64,000 bases of DNA from PRO6 sp035565775 (lineage in GTDB: Bacteria; Pseudomonadota; Alphaproteobacteria; Rhizobiales; Xanthobacteraceae): positions 496,001-560,000 of the forward strand of contig DATMRW010000021.1 in assembly GCA_035565775.1 (NCBI GenBank). The letters run 5' to 3'. Positions 52,915 to 61,513 of the stretch are shown piece by piece (position 1 is the stretch's first letter; each line of letters starts with the position of its first letter). The translations under genes were made by a program, and so were the position numbers. The notes beneath the pieces were generated by a model that saw nothing but the letters and a program-made list of their open reading frames with translations, ran no database searches and was not told the DNA's origin.

Positions 52915-54339
52915 ATGACGATTGCCCCGCCCCAACAGCCTTCGCTCTCCCCGGACGTTCTCGCGCAGTTCACGGCCATCGTCGGCGAAAAATACGCGGT
53001 GCGCGATGCGGATGAGATCGCGCCCTACCTCACCGAGGAGCGCGGGCTGTATCAGGGCCACTCGCCGCTAGTGCTGCGCCCCGGCACGACGGCGGAAGTC
53101 GCGGCGATCTGCAGGCTCGCGTCGGAGCACCAGATCGCGCTGGTGCCGCAGGGCGGCAACACCGGCCTCGTCGGCGGCCAGACGCCGCACAACGGCGAGG
53201 TCGTGCTGTCGCTGAAACGGCTCGACCGGCTGCGCGAGATCGATACCCAGTCCAACATCATGACCTGCGAAGCCGGCATGCCGCTCGCCATCGCGCAGCA
53301 GCACGCCGCCAATGCCGACCGGCTGTTTCCGCTGTCGCTCGGCTCGGAAGGCAGCTGCACGATCGGCGGCAACCTTTCCACCAATGCCGGCGGCACCACG
53401 GCGCTGGCCTATGGCATCGCGCGCGAGATGGCGACCGGGCTCGAGGTGGTGCTGGCGGATGGCCGCATCCTCAACACACTCACCAAGCTGAAGAAGGACA
53501 ACACCGGCTACAATCTGCACAACCTGTTCATCGGCGCGGAAGGCACGTTGGGCATCATCACGGCGGCGACGCTCAAGCTGTTTCCCCGGCCGCGCTCGGT
53601 GGAGACGGCGTTCGTCGGCCTGCAGTCGCCGGAGGCCGCGCTGGCGCTGCTCGAGCTGGCGCAGCGCGAGGCGGCGAGCACGCTGACAAGCTTTGAGCTG
53701 ATCGCCGAGATCGCCATCGACACCTGCGTCAAATACGGCCCCTCGATCCGCGATCCCTTGACCAGCCGCCATCCGTGGTACGTGCTGATGGAGATTTCAT
53801 CGCCGCGCGAGGATGCCCGCGAGGTGATCGAATCCATTCTCACGCAGGGCTTTGAGAACGAGATCGTGGACGACGCGGTGATCGCCGCCAATCTCGACCA
53901 GCGCAATGCCTTCTGGACCCTGCGCGAGGTGATTTCGCCGGTCCAGAAATTCATCGGCGGCTCGATCAAGCACGACATCTCGGTGCCGGTCGCCGCCGTG
54001 CCGCAGTTCATCGCCGAAGCGGATGCCGCGGTGACGAAACTCATTCCCGGCGCGCGGCCGTTCCCGTTCGGCCATCTCGGCGACGGCAACATCCACTACA
54101 ATGTCAGCGAGCCGGAGGCCGGCCTGCCCGGTTTCATTGAGCGCTGGCATGATGTGAATGCCGTCGTGTTCGAGGTGGTGCGACGACTCGGCGGCTCGAT
54201 CTCGGCCGAGCACGGCATCGGCATCATGAAGCACGACGAACTGCCGTTGGTGAAAGACCCGGTCGCCTATGCGCTCATGCAGCAGTTCAAGGCGATGCTC
54301 GATCCGCTCGACATCCTCAATCCCGGAAAAGTAGTGTGA
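52915..54339 (+). CDS. FAD-linked 2-hydroxyacid dehydrogenase (GlcD/D2HGDH-like)
   Basis: A 474-residue VAO/PCMH-type flavoprotein. The FAD-binding segment is VLRPGTTAEVAAICRLA, VPQGGNTGLVGGQTP, SEGSCTIGGNLSTNAGGTTALAYG and GAEGTLGIITAATLKLFP. The C-terminal substrate domain has metal-type histidines in PFPFGHLGDGNIHYN and ISAEHGIGIMK. It resembles D-2-hydroxyglutarate and D-lactate dehydrogenases. The exact substrate is not certain. It is 42 bases after the Sua5 gene and 10 bases before the acetyltransferase, so probably one operon. Confidence 0.92.
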   Translation: MTIAPPQQPSLSPDVLAQFTAIVGEKYAVRDADEIAPYLTEERGLYQGHSPLVLRPGTTAEVAAICRLASEHQIALVPQGGNTGLVGGQTPHNGEVVLSLKRLDRLREIDTQSNIMTCEAGMPLAIAQQHAANADRLFPLSLGSEGSCTIGGNLSTNAGGTTALAYGIAREMATGLEVVLADGRILNTLTKLKKDNTGYNLHNLFIGAEGTLGIITAATLKLFPRPRSVETAFVGLQSPEAALALLELAQREAASTLTSFELIAEIAIDTCVKYGPSIRDPLTSRHPWYVLMEISSPREDAREVIESILTQGFENEIVDDAVIAANLDQRNAFWTLREVISPVQKFIGGSIKHDISVPVAAVPQFIAEADAAVTKLIPGARPFPFGHLGDGNIHYNVSEPEAGLPGFIERWHDVNAVVFEVVRRLGGSISAEHGIGIMKHDELPLVKDPVAYALMQQFKAMLDPLDILNPGKVV

Positions 54340-54349
54340 GGCCATCGCC

Positions 54350-54793
54350 ATGGCAGCGACGCTTGCGATTTCATCCGCCGTCGATGCCGATACCCCGGCC
54401 ATCGTCGATCTGTGGCTGCGCTGCGGACTGACCCGGCCGTGGAACGATCCCGCAGCCGATCTTACGCAGGCGCGGCGCGGGCCGAATTCCGACGTGCTGG
54501 TCGGGCGCGACGCCGACGGCAAGCTCACCGCCACGGTGATGGTCGGGCATGATGGCCATCGCGGCTGGGTGTATTACGTCGCCGTCGATCCCGCGCAACA
54601 GAAAAGCGGTTTCGGCCGCGCCATGATGGCCGCCGCCGAATGCTGGCTGTCACGGCACGGCATTCTGAAGATGCAGTTGATGGTGCGGGCCGACAACGCG
54701 AAGGTGCAAAAATTCTACGAGGCGCTCGGTTATGCCGCGCAGGAACGCGTGGTCTTCGCCCGGTGGCTCGACGGCCGCGATCCGACGCCCTGA
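54350..54793 (+). CDS. GNAT-family acetyltransferase (YpeA-like)
   Basis: A 147-residue GNAT N-acetyltransferase. CoA-binding motif A is VYYVAVDPAQQKSGFGRAMMAAAE. The C-terminal beta-strand MQLMVRADNAKVQKFYEALGY with the conserved Asn and Tyr is typical. The N-terminus (LWLRCGLTRPWNDP) matches the YpeA subgroup. The acceptor substrate is unknown. It follows the FAD-linked dehydrogenase by 10 bases. Confidence 0.92.
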   Translation: MAATLAISSAVDADTPAIVDLWLRCGLTRPWNDPAADLTQARRGPNSDVLVGRDADGKLTATVMVGHDGHRGWVYYVAVDPAQQKSGFGRAMMAAAECWLSRHGILKMQLMVRADNAKVQKFYEALGYAAQERVVFARWLDGRDPTP

Positions 54794-54803
54794 GCGTTCT
54801 TGA

Positions 54804-55583
54804 TCAGAACAGCGAGCCCTGCCCCTGATCCACCTTCGCCACGGGCGGATGCGACACCCGCTGTACCCGCGTCTGCTTCGGCGCCGATGCCTCGACCTCG
54901 CGCGCCAGCGCCTCTTCCGTCAGCGGCTCGATCAGCCGCGGATCGTCGTTGCTGACGCGATTGACCGCCGCGGACACCGGATGCCAGGCGAATGCGTGCT
55001 GCGCCGGCGGCTGCAACAGGGGCAGAATCTCGCGGGCATCGCCCGAGCGGCAATCGAGCCAGCGATCGAAATCGTCCGGCGCAATCACGATCGGCGCGCG
55101 TTGATGCAGCACCGCGAGATCCGGGCTCGACTGCGCGGTGACGATGGCGACCGTGTCGACTTCCTCCCCGTTCGGCCCGGTCCAGGTTTCGGCGATGCCG
55201 GCAAAGCCGAACGGGCCACCCTCGCGCGGATAAATGAAATAGGCCTGCTTGTGCGAACCGCTGGCCTGCCACTCATAGTAGCCATCGGCCGGCAACAGGC
55301 AGCGCCGCCGCCGGATCGCGTTGCGGAACGCGGCCTTCTCCAGAATGGTTTCGGAGCGGGCATTGATCATCAGCGGAAAGCCGCGCGGGTCCTTCAGCCA
55401 CGCCGGCAGCAGCCCCCAGCGCATCAATTCAAACGAGCGCGCACCGCCGGTATCCTCGACGACCACCGGCACGGGCTGGGTCGGCGCGACGTTGTAACGC
55501 GCGGGAAAATTCGGCTGGCCGGCATAGCGAAAGAAATGCCGCATTACCTCCGGGGGCGAGGCAATCACATAGCGTCCGCACAT
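54804..55583 (-). CDS. SOS response-associated peptidase / abasic-site DNA crosslinking protein (YedK/HMCES family)
   Basis: A 259-residue SRAP protein. Cys2 (MCGRYVI), which forms the covalent crosslink to abasic sites in single-stranded DNA, the Asn of MINARSET, the Glu of DGYYEW and the His of VLHQRAPIVI are all present. The family protects replication forks from abasic sites. The last residues are QGQGSLF, resembling the QxxLF-type beta-sliding-clamp-binding motif and placed like the C-terminal PCNA-binding motif of human HMCES. It converges with the acetyltransferase gene. Confidence 0.94.
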   Translation of the reverse strand: MCGRYVIASPPEVMRHFFRYAGQPNFPARYNVAPTQPVPVVVEDTGGARSFELMRWGLLPAWLKDPRGFPLMINARSETILEKAAFRNAIRRRRCLLPADGYYEWQASGSHKQAYFIYPREGGPFGFAGIAETWTGPNGEEVDTVAIVTAQSSPDLAVLHQRAPIVIAPDDFDRWLDCRSGDAREILPLLQPPAQHAFAWHPVSAAVNRVSNDDPRLIEPLTEEALAREVEASAPKQTRVQRVSHPPVAKVDQGQGSLF

Positions 55584-55755
55584 TTCCTGTCACTCCAGAC
55601 CGCGCGCAAATAGTCAAATACAACGGGCCGAGAGGTGAGCCCAAGGGGAAAAACGGCCGGGTCGAATCACCCAACAATACCGCACTCGTCAGATCGCATG
55701 AGGTGGTAAAGAATCTTCAGTTGCCTTTAACCGCTGCTCCAGACAATGCAACATC

Positions 55756-56247
55756 ATGGCACCCACAAAGACAGATCCGCTTGGCGAAACCATTTCCGAT
55801 GCTCCCTCTGCCGAGGTCATGCTCGCCAACAATATCAATCCGCTTACCGGCTTGGCGTCTGACTATCTGAACCATTTCAACGAAGCCATCATGCTTCTCG
55901 AAATGCTCCCGGATGTTCCCGAGTGCCTCGAGGATTTTCTGGCCTGGCAACCGCTCAGTTATTGCGAGCATTTCATGGCGTCGCATCTGGGGGGGCGCGA
56001 GGTCGCGATCAAGGCCTATGAGGCCGCCGATCCCAAGATCCGCATGCAATTCGATGCCATCACCGATACGATGACCTCGATCTTGGCGACGGTCGCCAAT
56101 GCTTTGCGGACCGAGGAACAGGCGAGGATCAACCTGCCGCTGGCGGGCCAATCTGCCGAGTGGCTGAAAACCATGGTGTGCCTCGCCGGCGGCGTGATCA
56201 ACAACGGCATTGCCCCCGACGTCGATACCATTCTGGACCGGCAATGA
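55756..56247 (+). CDS. Conserved helical protein, unknown function
   Basis: A 163-residue, mostly helical soluble protein with no signal. Recognisable features are LTGLASDYLNHFNEAIMLLEMLPDVPE, LAWQPLSYCEHFMASHLGGRE and two further helices. I do not recognise a named family, though similar proteins seem typical of Rhizobiales. Its stop overlaps the Nudix start (ATGA), so the two are translationally coupled. SRAP is divergent upstream across 172 bases. No function can be assigned. Confidence 0.78.
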   Translation: MAPTKTDPLGETISDAPSAEVMLANNINPLTGLASDYLNHFNEAIMLLEMLPDVPECLEDFLAWQPLSYCEHFMASHLGGREVAIKAYEAADPKIRMQFDAITDTMTSILATVANALRTEEQARINLPLAGQSAEWLKTMVCLAGGVINNGIAPDVDTILDRQ

Positions 56248-56666
56248 CCGCTGCCCCTCCCGCCCTTCCACGCCTTGCCGTCAGCGCCGCGATTTTTCGT
56301 GACGGCCAGTTGCTTCTCGTGCGCCGCGCGCGGCAGCCGGCGCTCGGCCTGTTCACCCTGCCGGGCGGGCGGCTGGAATTCGGCGAAACCGTGGAACAGG
56401 CGGTGCACCGGGAAATCGCCGAGGAAACCGCGCTCACCATCGACGTCGTCGGCCTTGCCGGCTGGCTGGACGTGCTGCCAGCAGCGACCGGGGGCCAGAG
56501 CCAGTTCGTGATCCTGCCCTTCGCGGCGCGCTGGGTGGCGGGCGAAGTGACCCTGAACGACGAGTTGGCGGAAAGCCGCTGGCTCGATCCTGACGGGATC
56601 GGCGAGTTGCCGCTGACAAAAGGCCTCATCCCGATCGTGGCCGCGGCGCGGCGGCTGATCGGCTGA
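56244..56666 (+). CDS. Nudix hydrolase
   Basis: A 140-residue Nudix protein. The box reads GRLEFGETVEQAVHREIAEETAL, matching Gx5Ex7REUxEExGU except that the final Gly is Ala. The metal-binding REIAEE core is intact. It begins AVSAAIFRDGQLLLVRRARQPALG, the style of ADP-ribose or nucleotide-sugar pyrophosphatases. The ATG at 56244 overlaps the stop of the preceding gene. The substrate is unknown. Confidence 0.92.
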   Translation: MTAAPPALPRLAVSAAIFRDGQLLLVRRARQPALGLFTLPGGRLEFGETVEQAVHREIAEETALTIDVVGLAGWLDVLPAATGGQSQFVILPFAARWVAGEVTLNDELAESRWLDPDGIGELPLTKGLIPIVAAARRLIG

Positions 56667-56756
56667 GCCATTGCGCGCAGCCGCGCTGCCTTGCATCCTC
56701 CAAATTGCGGGCGCATATCTCGCTGGCTTCCACTTTCGCTCCGGGCGTCCGCACTC

Positions 56757-57137
56757 ATGTTGAAACGGCTTTTCGCCATTGCGCTCCTTGCCCTTGCCTG
56801 CAGCACGCCGAACGCGCGGGCGCAGGACGCGGCCGCGCCCTTCGACCCCAGCCTCCAGCGCCTCGCCGAAATTCTCGGCGCCCTGCACTACCTGCGCGAC
56901 CTCTGCGGCGCCAATGAAGGCACGCGCTGGCGCAGCGAGATGCAGGCGCTGGTGGATGCGGAAACGCCGGCCAGCGGCGCACGCCGGGCCAAAATGATCT
57001 CGAGCTTCAATCGCGGCTATAGCGGGTTCCAGCAGACCCATCGCAGTTGCACGCCGGCCGCCGAAATCGCCATCCAGCGCTACCTCATCGAAGGCGCGCG
57101 GATCTCGCGCGATCTCACCGCCCGCTACGCGAACTAA
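56757..57137 (+). CDS. TIGR02301-type exported small protein
   Basis: A 126-residue protein with a signal peptide (MLKRLFAIALLALACSTPNARA). The mature part (LQRLAEILGALHYLRDLCGANEGTRWR, then FNRGYSGFQQTHRSCTPAA) matches the TIGR02301 family of Rhizobiales, with two conserved Cys that may form a periplasmic disulfide. The family has no known function. The start at 56757 lacks a clear RBS but is the one that yields the signal peptide. Confidence 0.85.
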   Translation: MLKRLFAIALLALACSTPNARAQDAAAPFDPSLQRLAEILGALHYLRDLCGANEGTRWRSEMQALVDAETPASGARRAKMISSFNRGYSGFQQTHRSCTPAAEIAIQRYLIEGARISRDLTARYAN

Positions 57138-57182
57138 GTCGCGGCGAGGGTTATCCAACGATAGCCCCCACTTTATCCACCG

Positions 57183-57202
57183 CCGTTAACCTTTCTTAAA
57201 GA
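57183..57202 (-). promoter_or_regulatory. CtrA-like TTAA-N6-TTAAC element
   Basis: Read on the minus strand the site is TTAAGAAAGGTTAAC (57185-57199 approximately). CtrA sites in alphaproteobacteria have two TTAA half-sites spaced by 6 or 7 bases. A single match to such a short motif is weak evidence. Confidence 0.25.
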
Positions 57203-57376
57203 AGCGGCTAGGCTCGCGCGGCACGCGTGCTAAGTCTTGATGCGGATCGCGGGCGCGCGGAAGAATCATACCCCACACGGGTTCAACCAACGCCACGGTC
57301 CAGACATCGGCGCTGTTCTGAATCCACGATACAGATGATGCGCTCAAAATCGCTCTCGTTTCAGGCTCAGGCATCG

Positions 57377-57643
57377 ATGTATCGACATCCTCTCCACGAA
57401 ACCGCAGACAGCTACACCGACGACATCGAGCAGAAGCAGACCGCGCTGAGCTATCTCAACGAGGCGTGGGCAGAAGCGCGCCACGACGGCGTCGACGGGG
57501 ATTGCCTTGCGCAGGCCAGTCTGTTTGCTGCATTCGCCGAACTCGTGACCACCTATGGCGAGGACGCGGTGGCGAAATTCAGCGAAGGGCTGCCGGAGCG
57601 CGTGCGCAAGGGCGAATTCACCCTCATCACCACGCGTCAGTAA
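57377..57643 (+). CDS. Small conserved hypothetical protein
   Basis: An 88-residue acidic, helical protein (YTDDIEQKQTALSYLNEAWAEARHDGVDGDCL, then AFAELVTTYGEDAVAKFSEGLPERV). No membrane segment or known motif is visible. The start is uncertain: ATG 57377 with AGGC upstream, or ATG 57335/57338 without an RBS. A TTAA-N6-TTAAC element lies about 180 bases upstream. It converges with pyrC across 56 bases. Function unknown. Confidence 0.65.
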   Translation: MYRHPLHETADSYTDDIEQKQTALSYLNEAWAEARHDGVDGDCLAQASLFAAFAELVTTYGEDAVAKFSEGLPERVRKGEFTLITTRQ

Positions 57644-57699
57644 TCGCCACGCGCCATTGGCGCGCAGCGATCTCATTGTTCACGGATGGCGGGCTGCGC

Positions 57700-59034
57700 T
57701 CAGGCGCGCAGCGTTTCGAGGAAGCGCACCGCCTCGCCCTGCGCGGGCGTCGTCAGTTCGCCCTGCCACATCACGCGGCGACCGCGCACGAAGGTGCCGA
57801 CCGGCCAGCCCTTGACGCGAACGCCGTCGTACGGCGTCCAGCCGGCGCGCGACGCCACCCACTCGTTGGTGATGGTTTCCTCACGCTTCAGATCGACCAC
57901 CGTGAAGTCGGCGTCATAGCCTGCGGCGATGCGGCCCTTGCAGGCGATGTTGAACAGCCGTGCCGGACCGGCGCTGGTGAGATCGACAAACCGCGCCAGC
58001 GACAGCCGCCCGGCATTGACGTGATCGAGCATCGTCGGCACCAGCGTCTGCACGCCGGTCATGCCCGACGGCGACGCCGGATAGGTCTTGTCCTTCTCCT
58101 CGCGCGTATGCGGCGCATGGTCGGAGCCGAGCACGTCGATGATGCCCTGCTCGATGCCGTACCAGATGCCGGCGCGGTGGCTGGCGTCGCGCACCGGCGG
58201 ATTCATCTGCGCATAGGTGCCGAGGCGCTCATAGCAGTCCGGCGCAGCCAGCGTCAGATGGTGCGGCGTCGCCTCGCAGGAGGCGACATCCTTGTGGTCG
58301 CGCAAGAACTCGATTTCTTCCTTGGTCGAGATGTGCAGCACGTGCACCCGTGCGCCGGTGTCGCGAGCGGCGGCGACGAGCCGCTGCGTCGCCATCAGCG
58401 CCGCGGTTTCATCGCGCCACACCGGATGCGAGCGCGGATCGTTCTCGATGCGCTCGCCCTTGCGCGCGTTCAGGCGACCCTCGTCCTCGGCGTGGAACGA
58501 GGCGCGGCGGCGGATCACGCGCAGAATGTTGCGCAGGCCATCGTCATCCTCGACCAGCAGGCTGCCGGTGGACGAGCCCATGAACACCTTGACCCCGGCG
58601 CAGCCGGCGGCGCGCTCGAGTTCCGGCAGGTCGGCGACGTTCTCGCGGGTACCGCCGATGAAGAAGGCGAAATCGCAGTGCATCCGGTGATGCGCGCGGC
58701 CAATCTTGTCGGCAAAGGTTTCGGCGGTGACGGTCAGCGGGTTGGTGTTCGGCATTTCGAACACCGCGGTGACGCCGCCCATGACGGCGCTGCGCGAGCC
58801 CGATTCGAGGTCTTCCTTCTGGGTCAGGCCCGGTTCGCGAAAATGCACCTGCGTGTCGATCACGCCCGGCAGCACATGCAGCCCCTTGCAGTCGATCACC
58901 TCGGCGGCCGCATCGGCGGCAAAACTACCCAGCGCGGCGATCCGGCCATTTTTGACGGCGATATCGCGAACACCCTCGCCGTCCTGATTGACCACGGTGC
59001 CGGATTTGAGGATCAGGTCGAATGTCTGGGGCAT
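57700..59034 (-). CDS. pyrC: Dihydroorotase (class I, AllB/PyrC-like)
   Basis: A 444-residue amidohydrolase. Metal ligands appear in GVIDTQVHFREPG, the carboxylated Lys in AGVKVFMGSSTGS, His in SFHAEDEGR and HVLHISTKEE, and the catalytic Asp in GSDHAPHTREEK. The FREPG signature favours dihydroorotase over other cyclic amidohydrolases, though hydantoinase or allantoinase activity cannot be excluded by eye. It would carry out the third step of pyrimidine synthesis. It is divergent from ygfZ with a 157-base gap. Confidence 0.92.
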   Translation of the reverse strand: MPQTFDLILKSGTVVNQDGEGVRDIAVKNGRIAALGSFAADAAAEVIDCKGLHVLPGVIDTQVHFREPGLTQKEDLESGSRSAVMGGVTAVFEMPNTNPLTVTAETFADKIGRAHHRMHCDFAFFIGGTRENVADLPELERAAGCAGVKVFMGSSTGSLLVEDDDGLRNILRVIRRRASFHAEDEGRLNARKGERIENDPRSHPVWRDETAALMATQRLVAAARDTGARVHVLHISTKEEIEFLRDHKDVASCEATPHHLTLAAPDCYERLGTYAQMNPPVRDASHRAGIWYGIEQGIIDVLGSDHAPHTREEKDKTYPASPSGMTGVQTLVPTMLDHVNAGRLSLARFVDLTSAGPARLFNIACKGRIAAGYDADFTVVDLKREETITNEWVASRAGWTPYDGVRVKGWPVGTFVRGRRVMWQGELTTPAQGEAVRFLETLRA

Positions 59035-59191
59035 CGGATATCAGCTCGTTGTCTGGGTGCCAGCGCACCAAAAATGGAAGTTGGAACAGCTCTCGACGCG
59101 CGGGTCTTGTCGGACGCCGAGGAGCGTCCTAGGTTCTGGACCCGGCGAATGGCCCGGCTCCTGCTTAAACCATTCCATGCGAGAAGTGCAC

Positions 59192-60058
59192 ATGAAAGCG
59201 GCGTTCCTTCCCGATCGCGGCGTTATACAGATTTCCGGCCCCGATGCCCGCAGCCTGCTCAACGGGCTCGTGACGACCGACCTCGAGCGGCTGTCGCCCG
59301 GAGAGGCGCGGTTCGGCGCGCTGCTGACGCCGCAGGGCAAAATCGTGGTCGATTTCCTCATTGCCGAGGATGCGGACGGCAACCTCTTGGTCGATTGCCC
59401 GCTGGAGCTTGCCCAGAGCCTTGCGACCAAACTCAATTTCTACAAGCTGCGCGCCAAGGCGACGATCGAAAACCAGTCCGATACGCTTGGCGTGCTGGCG
59501 ATCTGGGACGGCGCGCCGGCCGCGGCAGACTCCTTTATCGATCCCCGCCATCCCGCGCTCGGCAGCCGCACAATCATCGGCCGCGGCGAGGCGGAGAGCA
59601 TGGCAGCCGCGATCGGCGCGGAACTGGCCGACGCCGCCGCTTATAACGCGCACCGCATCGCCTGCGGCGTGCCCGCGGGCGGCATCGACTTCGCCTATAA
59701 CGACGCCTTCCCGCACGAGACCAACATGGACCGGCTGCACGGCGTCGATTTCGACAAGGGCTGTTATGTCGGGCAGGAAGTGGTGTCGCGGATGCAGCAT
59801 CGCGGCACGGCGCGGACGCGCACGGTGCTGATGCTTTTTTCGGGCGCGGCGCCCGCGCCCGGGACCGCGATCACCGCGGGGGAGAAATCCATCGGCACGC
59901 TCGGTTCCGCGACCGGCGGCATGGCGCTCGCGGTGCTGCGGATCGATCGCGCGGCCGATGCGCTCAATGCCGGGCTGAAGCTGATGGCCGGCGAGACGGA
60001 ACTGCAGCCCGCCTCGCGCGAGGACCTCACCATGCCGGCAAAGGCCGAACAGATATGA
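59192..60058 (+). CDS. ygfZ: YgfZ/GcvT-like folate-binding Fe-S maintenance protein
   Basis: A 288-residue protein of the YgfZ (IBA57) family. The diagnostic KGCYVGQEVVSRMQHRG motif, with its conserved Cys, is intact. The N-terminus shows VIQISGPDARSLLNGLVTTDL and LLTPQGKIVVDFL. YgfZ acts with tetrahydrofolate in the assembly or repair of certain Fe-S enzymes. GAGAAG lies 5 bases before ATG 59192. Its stop overlaps the tag start. Confidence 0.94.
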   Translation: MKAAFLPDRGVIQISGPDARSLLNGLVTTDLERLSPGEARFGALLTPQGKIVVDFLIAEDADGNLLVDCPLELAQSLATKLNFYKLRAKATIENQSDTLGVLAIWDGAPAAADSFIDPRHPALGSRTIIGRGEAESMAAAIGAELADAAAYNAHRIACGVPAGGIDFAYNDAFPHETNMDRLHGVDFDKGCYVGQEVVSRMQHRGTARTRTVLMLFSGAAPAPGTAITAGEKSIGTLGSATGGMALAVLRIDRAADALNAGLKLMAGETELQPASREDLTMPAKAEQI

Positions 60059-60774
60059 GCACCCGCGCACCCGCCGCCAAAGCCCCGGCGAAGCCCGCGC
60101 CCAAACCGGCGCCCAAGCCGGCAACCAAGCCGGCAACCAAGCCGGCGGCGCGCACCGTCGTCCGCCTCGGCGAGGATGGGCTGCTACGCTGCCCATGGCC
60201 GGGCGATGATCCGCTTTACGTCGCCTATCACGACGACGAATGGGGCGTGCCGGACTACGACGACCGCGGCCTGTTCGAGAAGCTGCTGCTCGACGGCTTT
60301 CAGGCCGGGCTGTCGTGGATCACGATTTTGCGCAAGCGCGACAATTTTCGCCAAGCCTTCGACGATTTCCAGCCGGAGCTGATTGCGCGCTATGACGCAA
60401 AGAAAATCGCGGCGCTGATGGCCGATCCCGGCATCATCCGCAACCGCGCGAAGATCGAGGCCGCTGTCACCAGCGCCCGCGCCTTCCTCGCCATCCAGGA
60501 CAGCGGCAAAAGTTTTTCCGAAATGCTGTGGCGGCATGTCGACGGCAAGCCGAAGATCAATTGCTTCAAGACGACGGCCTCGGTGCCGGCGTCGACGCCC
60601 GAATCGATCGCCATGTCGAAGGACCTTTTGGCGCACGGCTTCAAGTTCGTCGGGCCGACCATCGTCTATGCCTTCATGCAGGCGACCGGCATGGTGAACG
60701 ACCACCTCACCACCTGCCATTGCCACGCGACCTGCGGCACGCTCCGCAAACCGGCGCGCGGCCGCGCCAGATGA
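60055..60774 (+). CDS. tag: DNA-3-methyladenine glycosylase I with Lys/Pro/Ala N-terminal tail
   Basis: This 239-residue protein has a glycosylase domain that starts at about residue 42 (LRCPWPGDDPLYVAYHDDEWG) with the conserved Cys, His and Glu. LFEKLLLDGFQAGLSWITILRKR and the C-terminal zinc ligands in TTCHCHATC follow. It removes 3-methyladenine from alkylated DNA. Residues 7-34 are a basic AKP/TKP repeat tail encoded by tandem DNA repeats, not part of the usual Tag. Its ATG overlaps the ygfZ stop and its stop overlaps the HD gene start. Confidence 0.94.
   Translation: MSTRAPAAKAPAKPAPKPAPKPATKPATKPAARTVVRLGEDGLLRCPWPGDDPLYVAYHDDEWGVPDYDDRGLFEKLLLDGFQAGLSWITILRKRDNFRQAFDDFQPELIARYDAKKIAALMADPGIIRNRAKIEAAVTSARAFLAIQDSGKSFSEMLWRHVDGKPKINCFKTTASVPASTPESIAMSKDLLAHGFKFVGPTIVYAFMQATGMVNDHLTTCHCHATCGTLRKPARGRAR
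60084..60150 (+). repeat. Tandem repeats inside the tag gene
   Basis: Units of the type AAGCCGGCAACC and CCCAAACCGGCG recur with 12-base spacing and encode the repeated KPAP/KPAT residues of the Tag tail. Repeat number could vary between strains. Confidence 0.7.
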
Positions 60775-61466
60775 CCGTGCGCAAAGCGTCAGCCCCCAAA
60801 AATTCCGCGACACCGATTCCCGCCGCCGCTGCCATGCCGCCGAAGCAAAAATCCACCGCCGCCAGACCGCGTGCCTGGCAGCGCATGCTGTCCGGCCGAC
60901 GCCTCGATCTGCTCGACCCCTCCCCGCTCGATATCGAGATCGCCGACATCGCCCACGGCCTCGCCCGCATGGCGCGGTGGAACGGCCAGACCCTCGGCGC
61001 GCATATTTTTTCCGTCGCCCAGCACACACTGCTGGTAGAAGCAGTGCTGCGCGAGCAGGTTCCGCGCATCGACGACCGCGCGCGGCTGATGGTGCTGTTC
61101 CACGATGCGCCGGAATATGTCATCGGCGACATGATCTCGCCCTTCAAGGCGGTGATCGGAGGCGACTACAAGAGCGTGGAGGCGCGGCTGCTGGCCGCGA
61201 TCCATATCCGCTTCGGCCTGCCGCCCGCAACGCCACCGCAGATTGAAAAGCTCATCAAGACCGCCGATCGCGGCGCGGCGCACCTGGAGGCCGTCCACCT
61301 CGCCGGCTTCTCGGAGAGCGAGGCCAGGCGCCTGTTCGGCCGCCACCCGCAACTGCCCGAGCCGATCGTCGCCGACTACCTCACGCCGTGGCCGGCAAGC
61401 CGCGCCGAAAAGCGGTTCCTCGCGCGCTTCAGGCAGCTCGCCGCCGGCACGCTTTCATCGTCCTGA
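60771..61466 (+). CDS. HD-domain phosphohydrolase
   Basis: A 231-residue protein. After a basic, low-complexity N-terminus (about 40 residues), the HD domain shows FSVAQHTLLVE (His), LFHDAPEYVIGDMI (HD pair) and a later Asp in IKTADRGAAH. The layout resembles YfbR-type 5'-deoxynucleotidases and related HD enzymes. The substrate is unknown, with nucleotides likely for the family. It is coupled to tag by an ATGA overlap. Confidence 0.88.
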   Translation: MTVRKASAPKNSATPIPAAAAMPPKQKSTAARPRAWQRMLSGRRLDLLDPSPLDIEIADIAHGLARMARWNGQTLGAHIFSVAQHTLLVEAVLREQVPRIDDRARLMVLFHDAPEYVIGDMISPFKAVIGGDYKSVEARLLAAIHIRFGLPPATPPQIEKLIKTADRGAAHLEAVHLAGFSESEARRLFGRHPQLPEPIVADYLTPWPASRAEKRFLARFRQLAAGTLSSS

Positions 61467-61513
61467 CCGCCGACCTATATTTGTCGTTCGATTCTCCTGA
61501 CTTCGGTAGTGCC

